Source of the DNA: Adiantum capillus-veneris
Taxonomy: Eukaryota; Streptophyta; Polypodiopsida; Polypodiales; Pteridaceae
DNA length: 64,000 bases
Assembly (NCBI GenBank): GCA_014529385.2
Contig: CM043953.1
Coordinates: 80,096,338-80,160,337, forward strand
Reading direction: 5' to 3'
Part shown: piece by piece, positions 35,550 through 47,602 of the stretch
Position numbering within the stretch: position 1 is the first letter of the stretch
How the letters are laid out: each line of letters starts with the position of its first letter
Position numbers and translations under genes: made by a program
Notes under the pieces: generated by a model
The model's database searches: none
Told to the model about the DNA's origin: nothing
The model's input: the letters and a program-made list of their open reading frames with translations, nothing else

Positions 35550-35670
35550 CTCCATCCATCCATCCATCTCTATCTATATATATAATCAAGTTTTGCTCAG
35601 TTATTTGCAGTTCCTCATGTGTGTTGCAGTATATCCATATACTTGGGTTGGGGTGTCCAAGTCTATTACA

Positions 35671-36101
35671 ATGGTATTCCTCCCCTGGGCAACTACCAGT
35701 CACACCCTCATCAGGGCATTCTTCTTGATCGAGCCATCCAGCTTGGCCGCGCACAACTCCCGAGGATGCGAGGATTTTCACACCGTAGACAAGGTCCACA
35801 TCAGAGGCTACGGAGCATCATTGAGCGACATTGACCCCCCCACCCCCCCGAGAGCTGACCATGCAGGACATTTGAGGCCATACTGTAGAGACCGATGAGA
35901 GAGCTCATGGCTGATGATCACCATTGTTTACTTCCCCCGTTGTGCATCACATTAGCCCTCATGTAATTGTACCCCGTCCCCATATGTTTTGAGCTAACAT
36001 ATTAGGACATTGATGATGATGAGGATATAGGTTAGGCTCACATACCTACCCACTCTCGGTACCCTCATTTGTTTTTATCTTTATGTTCCGCTAACCCTGT
36101 A

Positions 36102-36186
<85 letters not shown>

Positions 36187-36240
36187 TCACTTTGGCCTTT
36201 TGAAGACGTTAATATAACATTTCATTTCATTTCATTTCTC
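35671..36240 (+). pseudogene. LINE 3' end, first copy
   Basis: The plus-strand translation near 35700-35835 matches the C-terminus of the minus-strand LINE at 38.2 kb (LLDRAIQLGR here, LIDRATELGR there). It ends in the same 3' tail, CATAGGTCACTTTGGCC, then TTTTGAAGACGTTAATATAAC and CATTT repeats at 36181-36240. A CT microsatellite (36105-36181) has expanded in the GTCTCATAGG position of the tail. Confidence 0.7.
36105..36181. repeat. (CT)n microsatellite
   Basis: About 77 bases of CT repeat, directly joined to the LINE tail. Confidence 0.97.
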
Positions 36241-36249
36241 TCTCTCTCT

Positions 36250-36775
36250 CTCATGAATGGCGAGGCTAGCCAATCTCAAAGACGGATCACAGACTTCTTC
36301 AGAGCAGACACGGGACAGCCGCCGCAAGAGCCACTCCCACAACAGAGCTCCCCTCGTCCCACACCAAAGGCACACTGATTGACCGAGCGATTGAATTGGG
36401 GAAATCCAGGCGCCCACGACTGCGAAGGACTACACAGCATCGATGGAGGCTACGACAGAAAATTCGGAGCACGCTGGCCAGGCATGCACGACGCCCGGTC
36501 AGACTACTAACCATGGAGGAAATTGATGAGATTCGCCAACGACCGATGCTAGATCTCTTGTGATTCAGCTATCCCAACAAGCCGCCCATTTTTGCTTAGT
36601 TTTTTGCTTGGCTCACATCAACCAATCTAGGATCCCATAGTAAATATCTTTGTTTTGTACTGTTGTTAGGTTATTTTGTTACTCTGACTTTGTATCAGAT
36701 CCACCACTTTGTAACTTTCTGGTCTCATAGGTCACTATGGCCTTTTGAAGACGTTAATATAACATTTCATTTCTC
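36250..36775 (+). pseudogene. LINE 3' end, second copy
   Basis: Starts in the coding region (MNGEASQSQRRITDFFRA, cognate to GEPSQSQRQITDFFRA at 38.5 kb on the minus strand) and runs through a frameshifted C-terminus into the same tail at 36663-36775. Tail landmarks are TTTGTATCAGATCCACC and CATAGGTCACTATGGCC. Confidence 0.75.
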
Positions 36776-37166
36776 TCTCTGTGTGCCCGCACTCATGTTA
36801 GGCTCTTTGTGCATGCCTATGTGCTTGCACCTACATGGACCATGATGCAACCCAAGGAGTAAATATCATTACATACTCTTCTTCTACAACCTGTAAGGAG
36901 ATGCTAAAGTGGACATAGCAATGCTATTTGAAAGATCTAAAGCCCTTGATTTGAAACAAAAGTTGTTTCTCTAAAGAGATAAAACCTGTTCCATAGACAC
37001 AAAAGAGATAAGACTTCCCTCTTCTGAAGTCTTGAGACAAATAGACAACAAACATGGAAATTTACTACAAGAAATGTATGTTTGTAATGCTTTGGACAAA
37101 AGGAAAAAAGCAATGGTTGAAAATATTGAAATTTAGACATATCTGTAGAAAACAATGCACTAAAAC

Positions 37167-37435
37167 CTTGAATTTTTCCGCTTCCACCAGCCTCGGCTTC
37201 ATCATTTTCTGGTTTGATAGATGCCTCTGATCTTTTCTTCTGAAGGTCCACTGTTGACGTAAATTTGTCTGGATCAAGCTGTCACATAGACACTAGAAAT
37301 AAACAAAGCATCCAGTAATAATAAGCATTGAACAGATTGCTACGAGCAACACACTCGATCTCGCTTAGCTTTCTTCAAGTGCTCCTTGGTCGCCTGTTTA
37401 GCCGCAGCTCGTTCAGCTTTGCTCATGCCATAGTG
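37167..37435 (-). CDS. SURF6: SURF6-family protein, two upstream exons
   Basis: Minus-strand exons 37435-37355 and 37278-37167 have AG and GT boundaries and agree in phase. The first encodes 27 residues with GMSKAERAAAKQATKEHLKK ending in AKRDR. The second encodes LDPDKFTSTVDLQKKRSEA and an acidic, Gly-rich end. The family's own sequence at this point is of the form ...A+RDRLDP-K..+T.DLL, so the two exons join as expected. The second exon ends in phase 1, matching the acceptor at 17753. The remaining N-terminal part (usually a LI.+.+.FF.KL..LIP type helix) was not found in the window. Confidence 0.88.
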
Positions 37436-37518
37436 CTGCAAGCATAATTGCAATAGAAAAATTAGCCACCAAAAGAAACACGTTGCTTGGCACAGCCGTA
37501 TTTGTGCTTCTTTTACCA

Positions 37519-37763
<245 letters not shown>

Positions 37764-37824
<61 letters not shown>
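37764..37824. repeat. (CT)n microsatellite
   Basis: About 61 bases of CT repeat. Confidence 0.97.
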
Positions 37825-37828
<4 letters not shown>

Positions 37829-37842
37829 TTTGTGAGTATCAA

Positions 37843-37920
37843 TGTTACTGAGCAGCATTATGAAAATTCGTGTGTGCAGTCTCAATATTACTGAGCAGCA
37901 TTATGAAAATTCGTGTGTGC
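37843..37920. repeat. 43-bp tandem duplication
   Basis: TTACTGAGCAGCATTATG with the following AAAATTCGTGTGTGCA occurs twice with a period of 43 bases. Confidence 0.85.
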
Positions 37921-38005
37921 ATGTGTGAGTAGATGATGGGTACGAGTGTATGTGGATTTTTTTTATTTTATTTTTTTGGTGTGTGTGTGTGTGTGTGAGT
38001 GAGAG

Positions 38006-40925
38006 AAAATGAAATGAAATGAAATGTTATATTAACGTCTTCAAAAGGCCAAAGTGACCTATGAGACCAGAAAGTTACAATGTCGTGGATCTGATACAAA
38101 GTCAGAGTAACAAGATGACAAAATGACAAAATGAGATACTATGGAATCCTGAACTGCTAGGTGTCAACTAAGCAGCTAAACAGCTAGCCGGGATAGCTAG
38201 ATCACAGGAGATCCAGCATCGGTCGCTGGCGGATCTCATCAATCTCCTTTATGGTCAGTAGTCTGACCAGGCGTCGTGCATGTCGAGCCAAAGTGATCCG
38301 AATCCTCTGATGCAGCCTCCATCGATGTTGTGTAGTCCTCCTTAGTCGTGGGCGTCTGGATCTCCCCAGCTCAGTCGCTCGGTCGATCAGTGTGCCTCTG
38401 GTGTGAGGCGACGAGCTCTGCTGCGGTGGTAACTCCTCCAGGTGTCCAGTGGCAGCTCTGAAGAAGTCTGTGATCTGTCTCTGAGACTGGCTGGGCTCTC
38501 CTCTCATCAGGCTCTCTCTGTGTCTGCGCAGCTCGAGCAAAAACAAACCCAGGCATCTCTGATCCTCGTACCGCATGACTCTAGGAATGGTCCAAAGCCC
38601 TCTCTGAACAAGCAATGGAAGCGGCCTCGTATCTCGTAGTAGACGGGGCAGTGGCATGTGTAGTGCAACTCTGTCTCAAGCTCGATGTCACACAGGGGGC
38701 ATGTCCTGGCCTCTGTTGGTACTCCGCTGTATCCCCCAGTCTCAATCCGCAGCTGGTGTGACAATGTGCGTATCTGGCCCATAGCACATCATATCCCATG
38801 AGACAAGTGGGTGTCCATGTATCTGGGCCTCGTCACAAAACCATCCTCCGTAAGCTGGGGGAGATACTCTCTGTAGAAAGCCATCTTCGTGCCCAGCTCC
38901 TGTGCCGGCTATATCCATGCCTCTTCGTGTCTAGCTGAGTCAAGTCCTGCCGATGAACCTGGTGATCTCGGACTGTGTAAGAGTCGGAGACGGCGCATCC
39001 AGTGAGTACAGGAAGGGATGCAATCAGTCTATGCTGAACCCATGCGCCTGAAACCATGATGCCATCTCCCCATACCAGCATGTTGTATCTCCCTGCAGGG
39101 CTAACTGTCGAGAGGACTCAATTGCAAGGCGTGCATATCTGTCTCTAGAAAGTTCCCACATGCGGTGTATGAAGGAGACAGATCTGGTGAGCGCCTCAAC
39201 CACTAGTGGCGGGGCACCTAGCTCTGCTCGTACAATAGTACGTGGTACTGAGGCTTTGGCTCTAATGAGCCGCGAGATCATAGAGACCAGAGGCTTCTCC
39301 ATGTTCCCCCATCCATCACTGCGGCCTGTCCTCTGTAACCGGCCTGTTCAATCCAAAAAGGGCGGTAGACTTTACTTCAAACCTTGATTTAGCTTTCACC
39401 CATTATTAGTCGTCTATTTTACCTGCGCTATAGTGACACAAGAGAGGGGAATGGGATACAGATGCTAGAATGCACCTGTATGAGAAGACCGACACCAGAT
39501 TGGCCCCTAACTTAGGCGCCCCTTTCTGTATTTCTTTATTCTTTAAAAGAGGGAATAAATGTTGTGGATCCCTACAAGCTGCCCCGCACAAACTTGGCTG
39601 AATTTCAACTGTTCCGGCCTGATTTCGGCAGCATAACTGTACTAGGACCCTTCACAGTCAGTATTCCCATGCATTGACTGACTTTCCCGACGCATACGGG
39701 CACTTTGCAAAACCTGGAGAGAATCTGCAGCATGCTGAATTCTCTGTTTTCAGCCCTGAAAATGCGCCAGATCACCTGTACAACGGTCCCCTTGCGTCCC
39801 CGAACCTCCTGGGGGGATTAGGGTCCGTTTAGGGCCAAAACCCTAAACCTGCAAAAATACACAGCAGGCTGTAATTCACTGTTTCGGGCTCCGTTTCGCG
39901 TGCCGGTCGCATCCGTAGCAAGTCCTCGAGCTCCCGCACCTGTAGGGCTACTTGCCCTTTGAATCGGACGAGATTTCTGGCGTGAAACCTCTCCGAATTC
40001 ACCTGTACCTGCGGGGGGATTAGCCGCTAGCTAATCCAGTACCTGTGCAAGAGGCTCTTGCCTCGGCAATCGCGCATGAACCCACACAACTGTACATTGG
40101 TCAAATGAAAAGCCCACTAGAAGGGCATAACATACTGCCAAAGGGGAGAGAGAGGGCAATGCGTAGCGTGCAGGGCATCACTCCTGGCACCGCACTGTGC
40201 ATAAGAGGGAAAGCAAGCACTCCATAGCTTTTAACCTGTGACAAAAGCTGCAAATGAGCCTCTCCCAGCTTAAAATTCAGCGCCACTTCTTGTTGCATGA
40301 GGCAAGTGCACCAGAAGGTGCCACTTGGCACATTTATAAGCATTTTCCCGTTTCGGGGTTGCCGTCTAAAAATATCCCAACCGGTTGCCCAGTTGACTTC
40401 ACGGCAGAGTAAGAAAATGTTCCCCTTGTCATTCCGGACGTAATGACGCCAACACATTTTCAAGTCCCAAAATAGCAGTTCCCTAAATTTTAGGAGATGC
40501 TGCCATTGTATCTTTCTAGGTCATCCGACCCTCTTTGTACACTGCGGCCACATCCTGAACTGAAATGTAGCCTCTGTAGCAAAGGATTCCACTTTGGCTA
40601 GTCAATGACCCCACTTTGGCTAACCATAGTCCTTGTCCAACCTTAGTGCTCTCTTGCCCTCAGGCCAGGACTCCCTCTGAACAGTTCCACACTAGCTATG
40701 CAATGCAGGGCAGTTAGATTTCCCGAGGGGTGTTTCCAAAAAGTGAAAGTAAATAGATAATAAGAAAGAAATCAACAAAAAGGATAGATAGTAGTCACAC
40801 ACTGGTGACATCCTCCCATGATGATCCAGTGAAGGTCCCCAAATCTCAGTTCCATAGAGCAATGCAGAAGCCACCAAAGTGTCAAAGAGCCACAGCTTCG
40901 TCCGAGGCTCCTGAAACTTAACCTG
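38006..40925 (-). pseudogene. LINE C-terminal region, interrupted by an LTR
   Basis: On the minus strand the post-RT segment FDTLVASALLYGTEIWG (40890 region) is cut by a solo LTR. Coding resumes at about 39333 with WGNMEKPLVSMISRL, VRAELGAPPLVVEALTRSVS and RYARLAIESSRQLALQG, and then the cysteine motif CPLCDIELETELHYTCHCPV. It ends with RRLVRLLTIKEIDEIRQRP and a stop at 38202. The 3' tail (38006-38110) is the same GAAAT-repeat tail as the plus-strand copies. The frame shifts at least twice. The element lies upstream of the SURF6 exons on the same strand. Confidence 0.8.
39334..40810 (-). mobile_element. solo LTR, family D, 1.48 kb
   Basis: Reading on the minus strand it starts TGTCACCAGTGTGTGAC at 40810 and ends GGTTACA at 39334. 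The 5-bp duplication TCCTC (plus strand) is at 39329-39333 and 40811-40815. Near its 3' end it carries AATAAAGAAATACAG and GGGGCGCC, the shared LTR module. It is inserted in the LINE coding region. No internal region or second LTR is present. Confidence 0.9.
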
Positions 40926-40935
40926 TGAACACATG

Positions 40936-40938
<3 letters not shown>

Positions 40939-40989
<51 letters not shown>
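40939..40989. repeat. (GA)n microsatellite
   Basis: About 51 bases of GA repeat. Confidence 0.97.
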
Positions 40990-40991
<2 letters not shown>

Positions 40992-41284
40992 AAAAGCTAT
41001 GGCAACATATCCAGCTCTTGGGGGCTTCAACAACTTCAAACAATATATAAATGCCATATAACGCTAGCCACAATGGTCCCATATTCACAAATTTGAGAAA
41101 CTTCACATGTTCTTCATACATTTACCAAATTACAAGATATATGGAGAACCTCATATTCCGATATGCTAAAATACATATTCGGAGGAGATACTCGTGATGT
41201 ACTTTTGGCCACGATGCTCTTAACCTTCTACTCATGCCTATTGCCTGACCATAAAATGCACTCCAATGTAAACTACAGGTTGAC

Positions 41285-42770
41285 TGTCACAAAGTGGTGA
41301 CGTGTCACGACCATATGTCACGTGACACATCCCAACCCTATGTGTCCATGGACAAGCTACACCATAGCAGGGTTTCCGTCAAAGTCCAGTCAAGTTAGAT
41401 TAGGAGTGATCTGGCACTTTTGTGAGTCTATTCGTAGACCGTGCATGCCCAGTCACTCAGTATAGATGCATATCCTCTGGTTGCACCTTGCACAAGCATA
41501 AGCATTTCCATCAGAGTCAATTTGGGGATTTTTCAGATGACTTTATCCCATTTTTCCCTATTTTTGACATTTTTCACTTATTTATTAAGTGACTTTTGTT
41601 GGGTAGTCACTAGGGCAAATTGGGTAAGTTAATTTATAAGCAAACCCAAGTTAGCACTAATTGGCAGATGAGCCAAGGAGTCAGCAGCCAACATCGCCAT
41701 CAGATCAGCAACTTGGCGTTTATGGATGGTCTTCAGCAGCGTTTCAGCAGTACCAAAAACGCAGCCTACATCAGCCTTCAACTGCAGGGAATTTCAGCGT
41801 TTTGCATCAGTTCCATGCCTTGGAGAAATAGCATCATCATCAGCGTTTTCTTCAGCCAGTAGCAGCCTTTAAAAACGCAGCCTAGGTCTGTCAGTCGACA
41901 GCAACTTTGGTACAGAATTTAGCCCTAACACCACAGCAGCATCTGCGTTTTCCAGCCATAGGGAAACAGCCCCAAAGTTCACAGACTTCAGCACCTAAGT
42001 CATCGCAATCATCGTCATCGGCATAGTCCAACAGCATCGGTCCTTTGTATTCGCATTGTACATCTTTCGTGCAATCAAGTAGACCACTCTCGCCAACGAG
42101 AGTGGGGCCTTCGGAGGAGGGTTTTACAACCCCTTGGTGTCGTATCTCTTCTCTCTCCTTCTCTCACTCTCATTCACTTGCACGCACAATATCCACTCAC
42201 TTTGTTCGTGACCACAGCACTCTACAAGACGGAAAGCTCTCTCTTTCCCTAAAGAACTAGAAGGAACCTTGAGCAATAAAGACCACTAATCTTGAGAAAA
42301 TACAACATTCATTCCGCTGCACCTTACACCATACCAAACTCAGAAAGGTATTGCCAATCCCAAACAAAACCCCACTGCTCAAATCTCAGCGATGCAGCCA
42401 AAATTCGCACCACAAATCTCGAAACTGGACGAACGATTTCTATGCTTTCGAACACTGTGTAGAAATAGTGAGTGATTTTTAAGTTGCTTTTGGGGCTTTC
42501 GAGGCCAATTGCATGTACAAGAGAAGTGACTTTGTGCAACTCAGAGATTGTATCTCAGATTGTGTTTGAGCACACAAAACGGTTGTGACCGCAACAGTTC
42601 ATCAATACAATAAAGAAATACCACCAGGGGCGCCTAGTTGAGGGCCAGTGCTTCTTAGACTGGAACTCCACCACTCTGTGTCTACAGTGTTAATTTATGT
42701 TCAATTTGTTGTTTTTTGCTCAGTTCAGTGTTGTTGTAGTATTTTTACCAACTTGTGAGGTGACTCGCTG
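41285..42770 (+). mobile_element. Ty3-type LTR (family E), split by a family-C solo LTR
   Basis: Left part 41285-41315 begins TGTCACAAAGTGGTGACG. Right part 42334 to about 42770 holds AATAAAGAAATACCACC, GGGGCGCC and GGAACTCCACC, the shared module. A degenerate primer-site-like TGATATAAGAGTG follows. The exact right end is uncertain. Confidence 0.65.
41316..42328 (+). mobile_element. solo LTR, family C, 1.01 kb
   Basis: Starts TGTCACGTGACACATCC and ends CACCTTACA. The duplication CCATA is present at 41311-41315 and 42329-42333. It matches the 5' LTR at 53878. Inside are several spaced copies of a CAGCGTTTT-type motif (41750-41980). Confidence 0.92.
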
Positions 42771-42839
42771 GTGATATAAGAGTGTCGGTGTAGAACTAGG
42801 TACCAATATATGCTCCCATGCACCCACACTTCGCACGCA

Positions 42840-43440
42840 CGCACACACACTCACTAGGAGATGTATTTACCATTGGTGGAGTTTGCCTACAACAACACCG
42901 TCTGGAGACTACTTTTGCTTAAATGAGGCTTTGCAAAAGTCTCATACACGGTAGGAGAAGGCAGTAGACAAGGATTGACACAACTTGCAGTTTTAGGGAG
43001 AATGATTGGCTGCTGCTTCGTTGTCAGAAGGCACGCCTTAGAAAGAGGAAGGGTTAGAAGAGGCTTTTCTCAAAGCTAAGTATGCTATACTATGGGCCCT
43101 TCCAAATTTGGGAAAAGATCAATAATCAGTCTTTCAAACTGAGGTCGCCAAATACTTGGAAGATTCACATGGTTTTTCATGTGAGCCTGTTGAGACCTAT
43201 CAAGGGTAAGGTACCAGAGGACAAGGAGCCAGAGGAGCAACCAGAGGTAGAGGAAACAGTAAATATTTTTATACCTGAGCAGGTCGTAGTGCACAAGGAA
43301 AGGAAAGAGAAGGATAAGCTGGTCCACAGATATTTTGTCAAGTTCGTGCATTATCCAATCTTGATGCAAAGTGGATGGAGGAAGAGGTCCTGGTAGATAC
43401 TCCTCAAAGAGAGAGCTTCACCTTGAGGCTTATGGTTTAG
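42840..43440 (+). pseudogene. Ty3 integrase C-terminus and chromodomain remnant
   Basis: Fragments of the integrase (FAYNNTV) lie near 42880. The frame 43082-43396 reads YYGPFQIWEKINNQSFKLR, then HVSLLRPIKGKVPED, then KDKLVHRYFVKFVHYP, then a broken chromodomain end. It aligns to the same region of the family-A element, though clearly diverged. RT and gag are absent, so this is a deletion product. Confidence 0.8.
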
Positions 43441-43990
43441 TTGTGCCTATTCCAACAATGCACGTCGAATCAGTGAAATGAATCTAGTGCGGTGCATGTT
43501 GCACAAGAGGGGAGCCACTCCACTCCTTTGTCAAATTATCCACAAGAGAATATACTCGACCAACTTCTCTTCAAAATTTTGGGGGTGCTAACAGGCTAAG
43601 AGTACTCTGCTGAGTGACTTTATGATATGGACATATAACACATGCCACAAGTTGTGGGCTTGTGGTCAGAATTCCTTTAAAACTGATTGATTGATGTACT
43701 CTTGCAAACGTGTGTTTATTTGAGTGCGAGAGGTGAAATGTCTACAGCATTTTGTCTCTACTCCCTGGTAGGGGTGATACTGATGATTGAAATGATGAAT
43801 TTAATGTATCTAGACATCTTCTAGGGATCAGTGAGATTTGGATGTGATGGCTAAATAATTCATGTCGTTTTTGAATATGGTCCTAGTGCATCCAGAGTTC
43901 CATCTGGATGAGATGACTAGATATTGCTCATAATGCATCAAAAGTTCCAAAAAAATAAGAGGACTAGATGTGATGAATAGATTGAGTGTG
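43441..43990 (+). other. 3' untranslated part of a Ty3 internal region
   Basis: Follows the chromodomain and leads up to the LTR at 43991. Its opening matches the segment after the family-A chromodomain (the GTGCGGTGCATGTTGCACAAG region). No coding is recognised. Confidence 0.5.
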
Positions 43991-44712
43991 TGTCACAAAC
44001 TGTTGACGTGTCAAGCCACTGAAGAACGAAGCCAACCTGCACATCCCGCCCGAGGGGCCTAAACCCTAAGTGAAGAGAAGAACAAGCAGCAAAAGAAGTT
44101 TTACCAACTTGCAAAGTCTTGCCAAAAGGCCTATTTTAAAAGAGGTTCCCACCAACTTATGGGACCCCGTTCGATGAGGCCCAAGGGACCTAAAGAGATT
44201 AAATAAAGCAGGACCACACACACACACACACTCTTCAATTCCCTTGCGAAATCAACTGATAACGTGGCATCCTGTATGGACTGCCCGGAAATTCCGCTGA
44301 CATGCTAATGTGGCAGGACTGTACAAACAGTTCCGCGTTTAACGCGCTGACGTGGCAGCACTATACGGATTTCCCTTGATTTACACTCGCTGCTCTTGGG
44401 GAGGCCAGATGCTTTTAGAGCTTGAAGCTTTTCATGGTCAAGGGCCTTTATATATGAGTCAAGGGCTCATTGTCTGACATGCTCCAGTATGGAGGTGCAG
44501 AGGATGGAGTAACGGCGTTGTACCTTGTTCAAGCAATATAAAGAAATATCGGAAGGGCCCCAAGGTTGGGGGCCAGTGCTCTCTTGGGGTGGAACTCCAC
44601 CACTCCCCGTCTCGTGTGTTGTGCATCTCTTTCAGTTGAGTTGTTATTTGAAGTGCTTAAAGTTGTTCAGTCTGTTCTGTTCCGTTGGCACGTGGTGCCC
44701 CGTCCTGTTACA
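43991..44712 (+). repeat. LTR, family B, 722 bp (shared between two internal regions)
   Basis: Starts TGTCACAAACTGTTGACG and ends GTCCTGTTACA. It is followed by ATGGTATCAAAG, a near primer site. It has the shared module at 44530-44610. A chromodomain-bearing internal region lies to its left and a gag-bearing one to its right, so it can serve as the 3' LTR of one and the 5' LTR of the other. Confidence 0.85.
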
Positions 44713-45148
44713 ATGGTATCAAAGTTATAGGCGTGTGCTTTTCTAAGAGCAGACAGAGCAAACTGGTGCTTCCAAATTCTATAAAGAATCTTAGTGTCCT
44801 GACTGCACCCACCCTTACTACATAGCGCATCGAGCACACTCCCGTCTTCATCGCTCTGTCTTACAGGGCATAAGCCATAAGGATCAATTGCAAGAGAAGG
44901 ATCAAAGATTTTTCGAGCCACTGTTTTTCTTAGAGGTAGTGCCATGCAGTGGTGGAAGTCTAACGCTACCAGGCCGCACAGTCCAAGGACTTGGCAAGCT
45001 TTCACGAATTTTTGCCCAAAGTTACATGCCTTCAGAGTCTTCCTTTAGATTGCAACTTCAGGCAAAGTGGGGTATCCTAAAAGGCTTGCCACAGAAACCA
45101 TAGCAGATTAAAACTTAAAATTTCTCGACATCTCTAAACAAGTGTCTC

Positions 45149-46623
45149 TGTCACAAGCGTGTGACTACTATCTATCCTTTTTGTTGATTTCTTTCTTATT
45201 ATTGATTCATTTTCACTTTTTGGAAGCACCCCTCGGGAAATCTAACTGCCCTACATTGCATAGCTAGTGTGGAACTGTTCAGAGGGAGTCCAGGCCTGAG
45301 GGCAAGAGAGCACTAAGGTTGGACAAGGACTATGGTTAGCCAAAGTGGGGTCATTGACTAGCCAAAGTGGAATCCTTTGCTACAGAGGCTACATTTCAGT
45401 TCTGGGTGTGGCTGCAATGTACAAAGGGGGTCAGATGACCTAGAAAGATACAATGGCAGCATCTCCTAAAATTTAGGGAACTGCTATTTTGGGACCTGAA
45501 AATGTGTCCGCGTCTTTACCTCTGGTATGACTAGGGGAACATTTTATTACTCTGCCGCGAAGTCAACTGGGCAACCGGTCCGGATATTTTTAAGCGGCAA
45601 ACCCGAAACGGGAAAATGCTTGTAAATGCGCCAAGCGGCACATTTCTGTGCACTTGCCTCCTCAAGGAAGAAGTGGCGCTGAATTTTAAGCTGGGAGAGG
45701 CTCATTTGCAGATTTTGTCACAGGTTAAGAGCTATGGAGTGCTTCCTTTCCGTCCTATGTACAGTGCGGTGCCAGGAGTGATGCCCTGCACGCTACGCAC
45801 TGCCCTCTCTCTCCCCTATGGCAATATGTTATGCCCCTCTAGTGGGCTTTTCAAGTGACCAATGTACAGTTGTGTGGGTTCATGCGCGATTGCCAAGGCA
45901 AGAGCCTCTTGCACAGGTATTGGATTAGCTAGCAGCTAATCCCCCCATAGGTACAGGTGAATTCGGAGAGGTTTCACGCCAGAAATCTCGTCCGATTCAA
46001 AGGGCAAGTAGCCCTACAGGTGCGGGAGCTCGAGGACTTGCTACGGATGCGACCGGCACACGAAACGGAGCCCGAAACAGTAAATTACAGCCTACTGTGT
46101 ATTTTTGCAGGTTTAGGGTTTTGGCCCTAAACGGTCCCTAATACCCCCAGGAGGTTCGGGGACGCGAGGGGACCGTTGTACAGGTGATCTGGCGCATTTT
46201 CGGGGCTGAAAACAGAGAATTCAGCATGCTGCAGATTCTCGCCAGGTTTTGCAAAGTGCCCGTATGCGTCGGGAAAGTCATTCAATGCGTGGGAATACTG
46301 ACTGTGTAGGATCCTAGTACAGTTATGCTGCCGAAATCGGGCTAGAACAGTTGAAATTCAGCCGAGCTTGTGTGGGGCAGCTTGTAGGGAACCACAGTGT
46401 TTATTCCCTCTTTTTAATAATAAAGAAATACCGAAAGGGGCGCCTAAGGGGCCAATCTGGTGTCGGTCTACTCATACAGGTGCAATCTAGCAGCCTGTAT
46501 CCCTGTCCCCTTTGCTGTGTCTTGAAAGTACAGGTAAAGTGGACGATGAATTAAATGGGTGAAAGCAAATAAGGTTTAAGTCTAAAGTCTACCACCGTTT
46601 TTGGATTGAACAGGCAGGTTTCA
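45149..46623 (+). mobile_element. solo LTR, family D, 1.48 kb
   Basis: Starts TGTCACAAGCGTGTGAC and ends CAGGTTTCA. The duplication GTCTC is at 45144-45148 and 46624-46628. It is the same LTR as 39334-40810 in opposite orientation. It contains AATAAAGAAATACCG and GGGGCGCC near 46420-46445. Confidence 0.92.
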
Positions 46624-47441
46624 GTCTCTTCTTGAGTTGATAACCTTGGAGGTCAAGTGCGCCACAAAATCCCTAGCAGATTAAAACTTAAAATTTCTCG
46701 ACATTCTAAACAAGTGTCTCTTCTTGAGCTCATAACCTTGGAGGTCCAATGTGATTGGTATATCTTGGGGCTACCATCACCGCCACAAGAACACTATCCG
46801 TCGAGGCTTGTTTCAACTATTTAAGAGTTTATGGACCACGCTGCGATCGGCTACAACCTTATGGAAGAAATCTAACCCTAATCTTGGTGTAGGTTTCAAG
46901 ACGGAAAGCCAATCGTCTTTTCGAGCTCGATTGATGTCGAGATTGCATTTTAAGTTTCAATTTTGTTTGAGAACTTGTTTGGTGATCCTATTTGGAATTT
47001 TTTTGGCATGGATGGTATCTGTTTTGAACCTATCATGGTGCCGATTTGAATTATTTGACTCTGGTTTTGATACTAGTTTCAATGATTGGTGATTTTACTC
47101 CCAGGTGGAGTAGTGAGATATGTTGTTTTGGTATTGTTTGAAGCTCAGAGTGATGCAAACGGGATGTTTGGGAAGCTTTCCGTTGTATGCTGAAAACCTG
47201 CGAACGACGCAGATGGGATGTTTGGGAGCGTGCTAGGTTGTATACTTGAACCTCCAAGCGACGCAGGCTACGGTCTGGGGAGCGTTTGGTTGTATCAATC
47301 CTCTGAGCTCATGGCCCGGACCTTTTGATGTTATTTGTGAGGGGAGTAACGAGGTAGTCGTTGAGTAGCTTCATACCACAAATCGTCTCTCTCGAGGGAG
47401 TGCTCGGCAGTGCTGTTCATTGTGTCTTGTAACATGCATAT

Positions 47442-47602
47442 GTGAGCATTTGTGTTGCATTGCAACCACTAAATATTCCATATTGGATGAGATTTTTATG
47501 GAAAGCCAACGACCCAAGATATCAAGAGCTCCAATCTGGAATGATGAGATTTTTCTGGGAAGCCAACGACCCAAGATATCAAGAGCTCCAATCTGGATTG
47601 AG
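47442..47602. repeat. 63-bp tandem duplication in a family-B internal region
   Basis: AAGCCAACGACCCAAGATAT with following CAAGAGCTCCAATCTGGA occurs twice, near 47502 and 47560. Confidence 0.8.

Larger units (their letters stand above)
28431..35670 (+). mobile_element. Ty3-type LTR interrupted by the family-A element
   Basis: The outer LTR pieces are 28431-28858 (starting TATCACAAAC, one base off the usual TGTCAC) and 35329-35670 (ending ATTACA, followed by ATGGTAT, a shortened primer-site-like sequence). Its right part carries AATAAAGAAATACC, GGGGCGTC and a long CT microsatellite. The family-A element with its TSD sits between. No target duplication of the outer LTR could be seen. Confidence 0.65.
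17754..37166 (-). other. SURF6: 19.4-kb intron of SURF6 packed with mobile elements
   Basis: The donor (CAAG then GTTTTA, exon end 37167) and acceptor (GAATGCAG then GA, exon start 17753) both have phase 1, so the flanking exons join in frame. The intron holds a Penelope-like element, a rearranged LINE with a MITE, a copia scrap, a complete nested Ty3 element and LINE tails. It is far larger than the other SURF6 introns seen here, which are about 75-180 bases. The reading as one intron is inference from phase and family order; a transcript would confirm it. Confidence 0.75.

Noticed and set aside
35671-35680. Primer-binding site after the outer LTR (ATGGTAT)
   Set aside because: Only six bases match before the sequence turns into a LINE tail; not enough to claim a functional site.
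35239-35799. ORFs made of RERERE or LSLSLS repeats
   Set aside because: Translations of the CT/GA microsatellite, as at 3344-3610, 34921-35115, 37483-37851 and 51928-52218.
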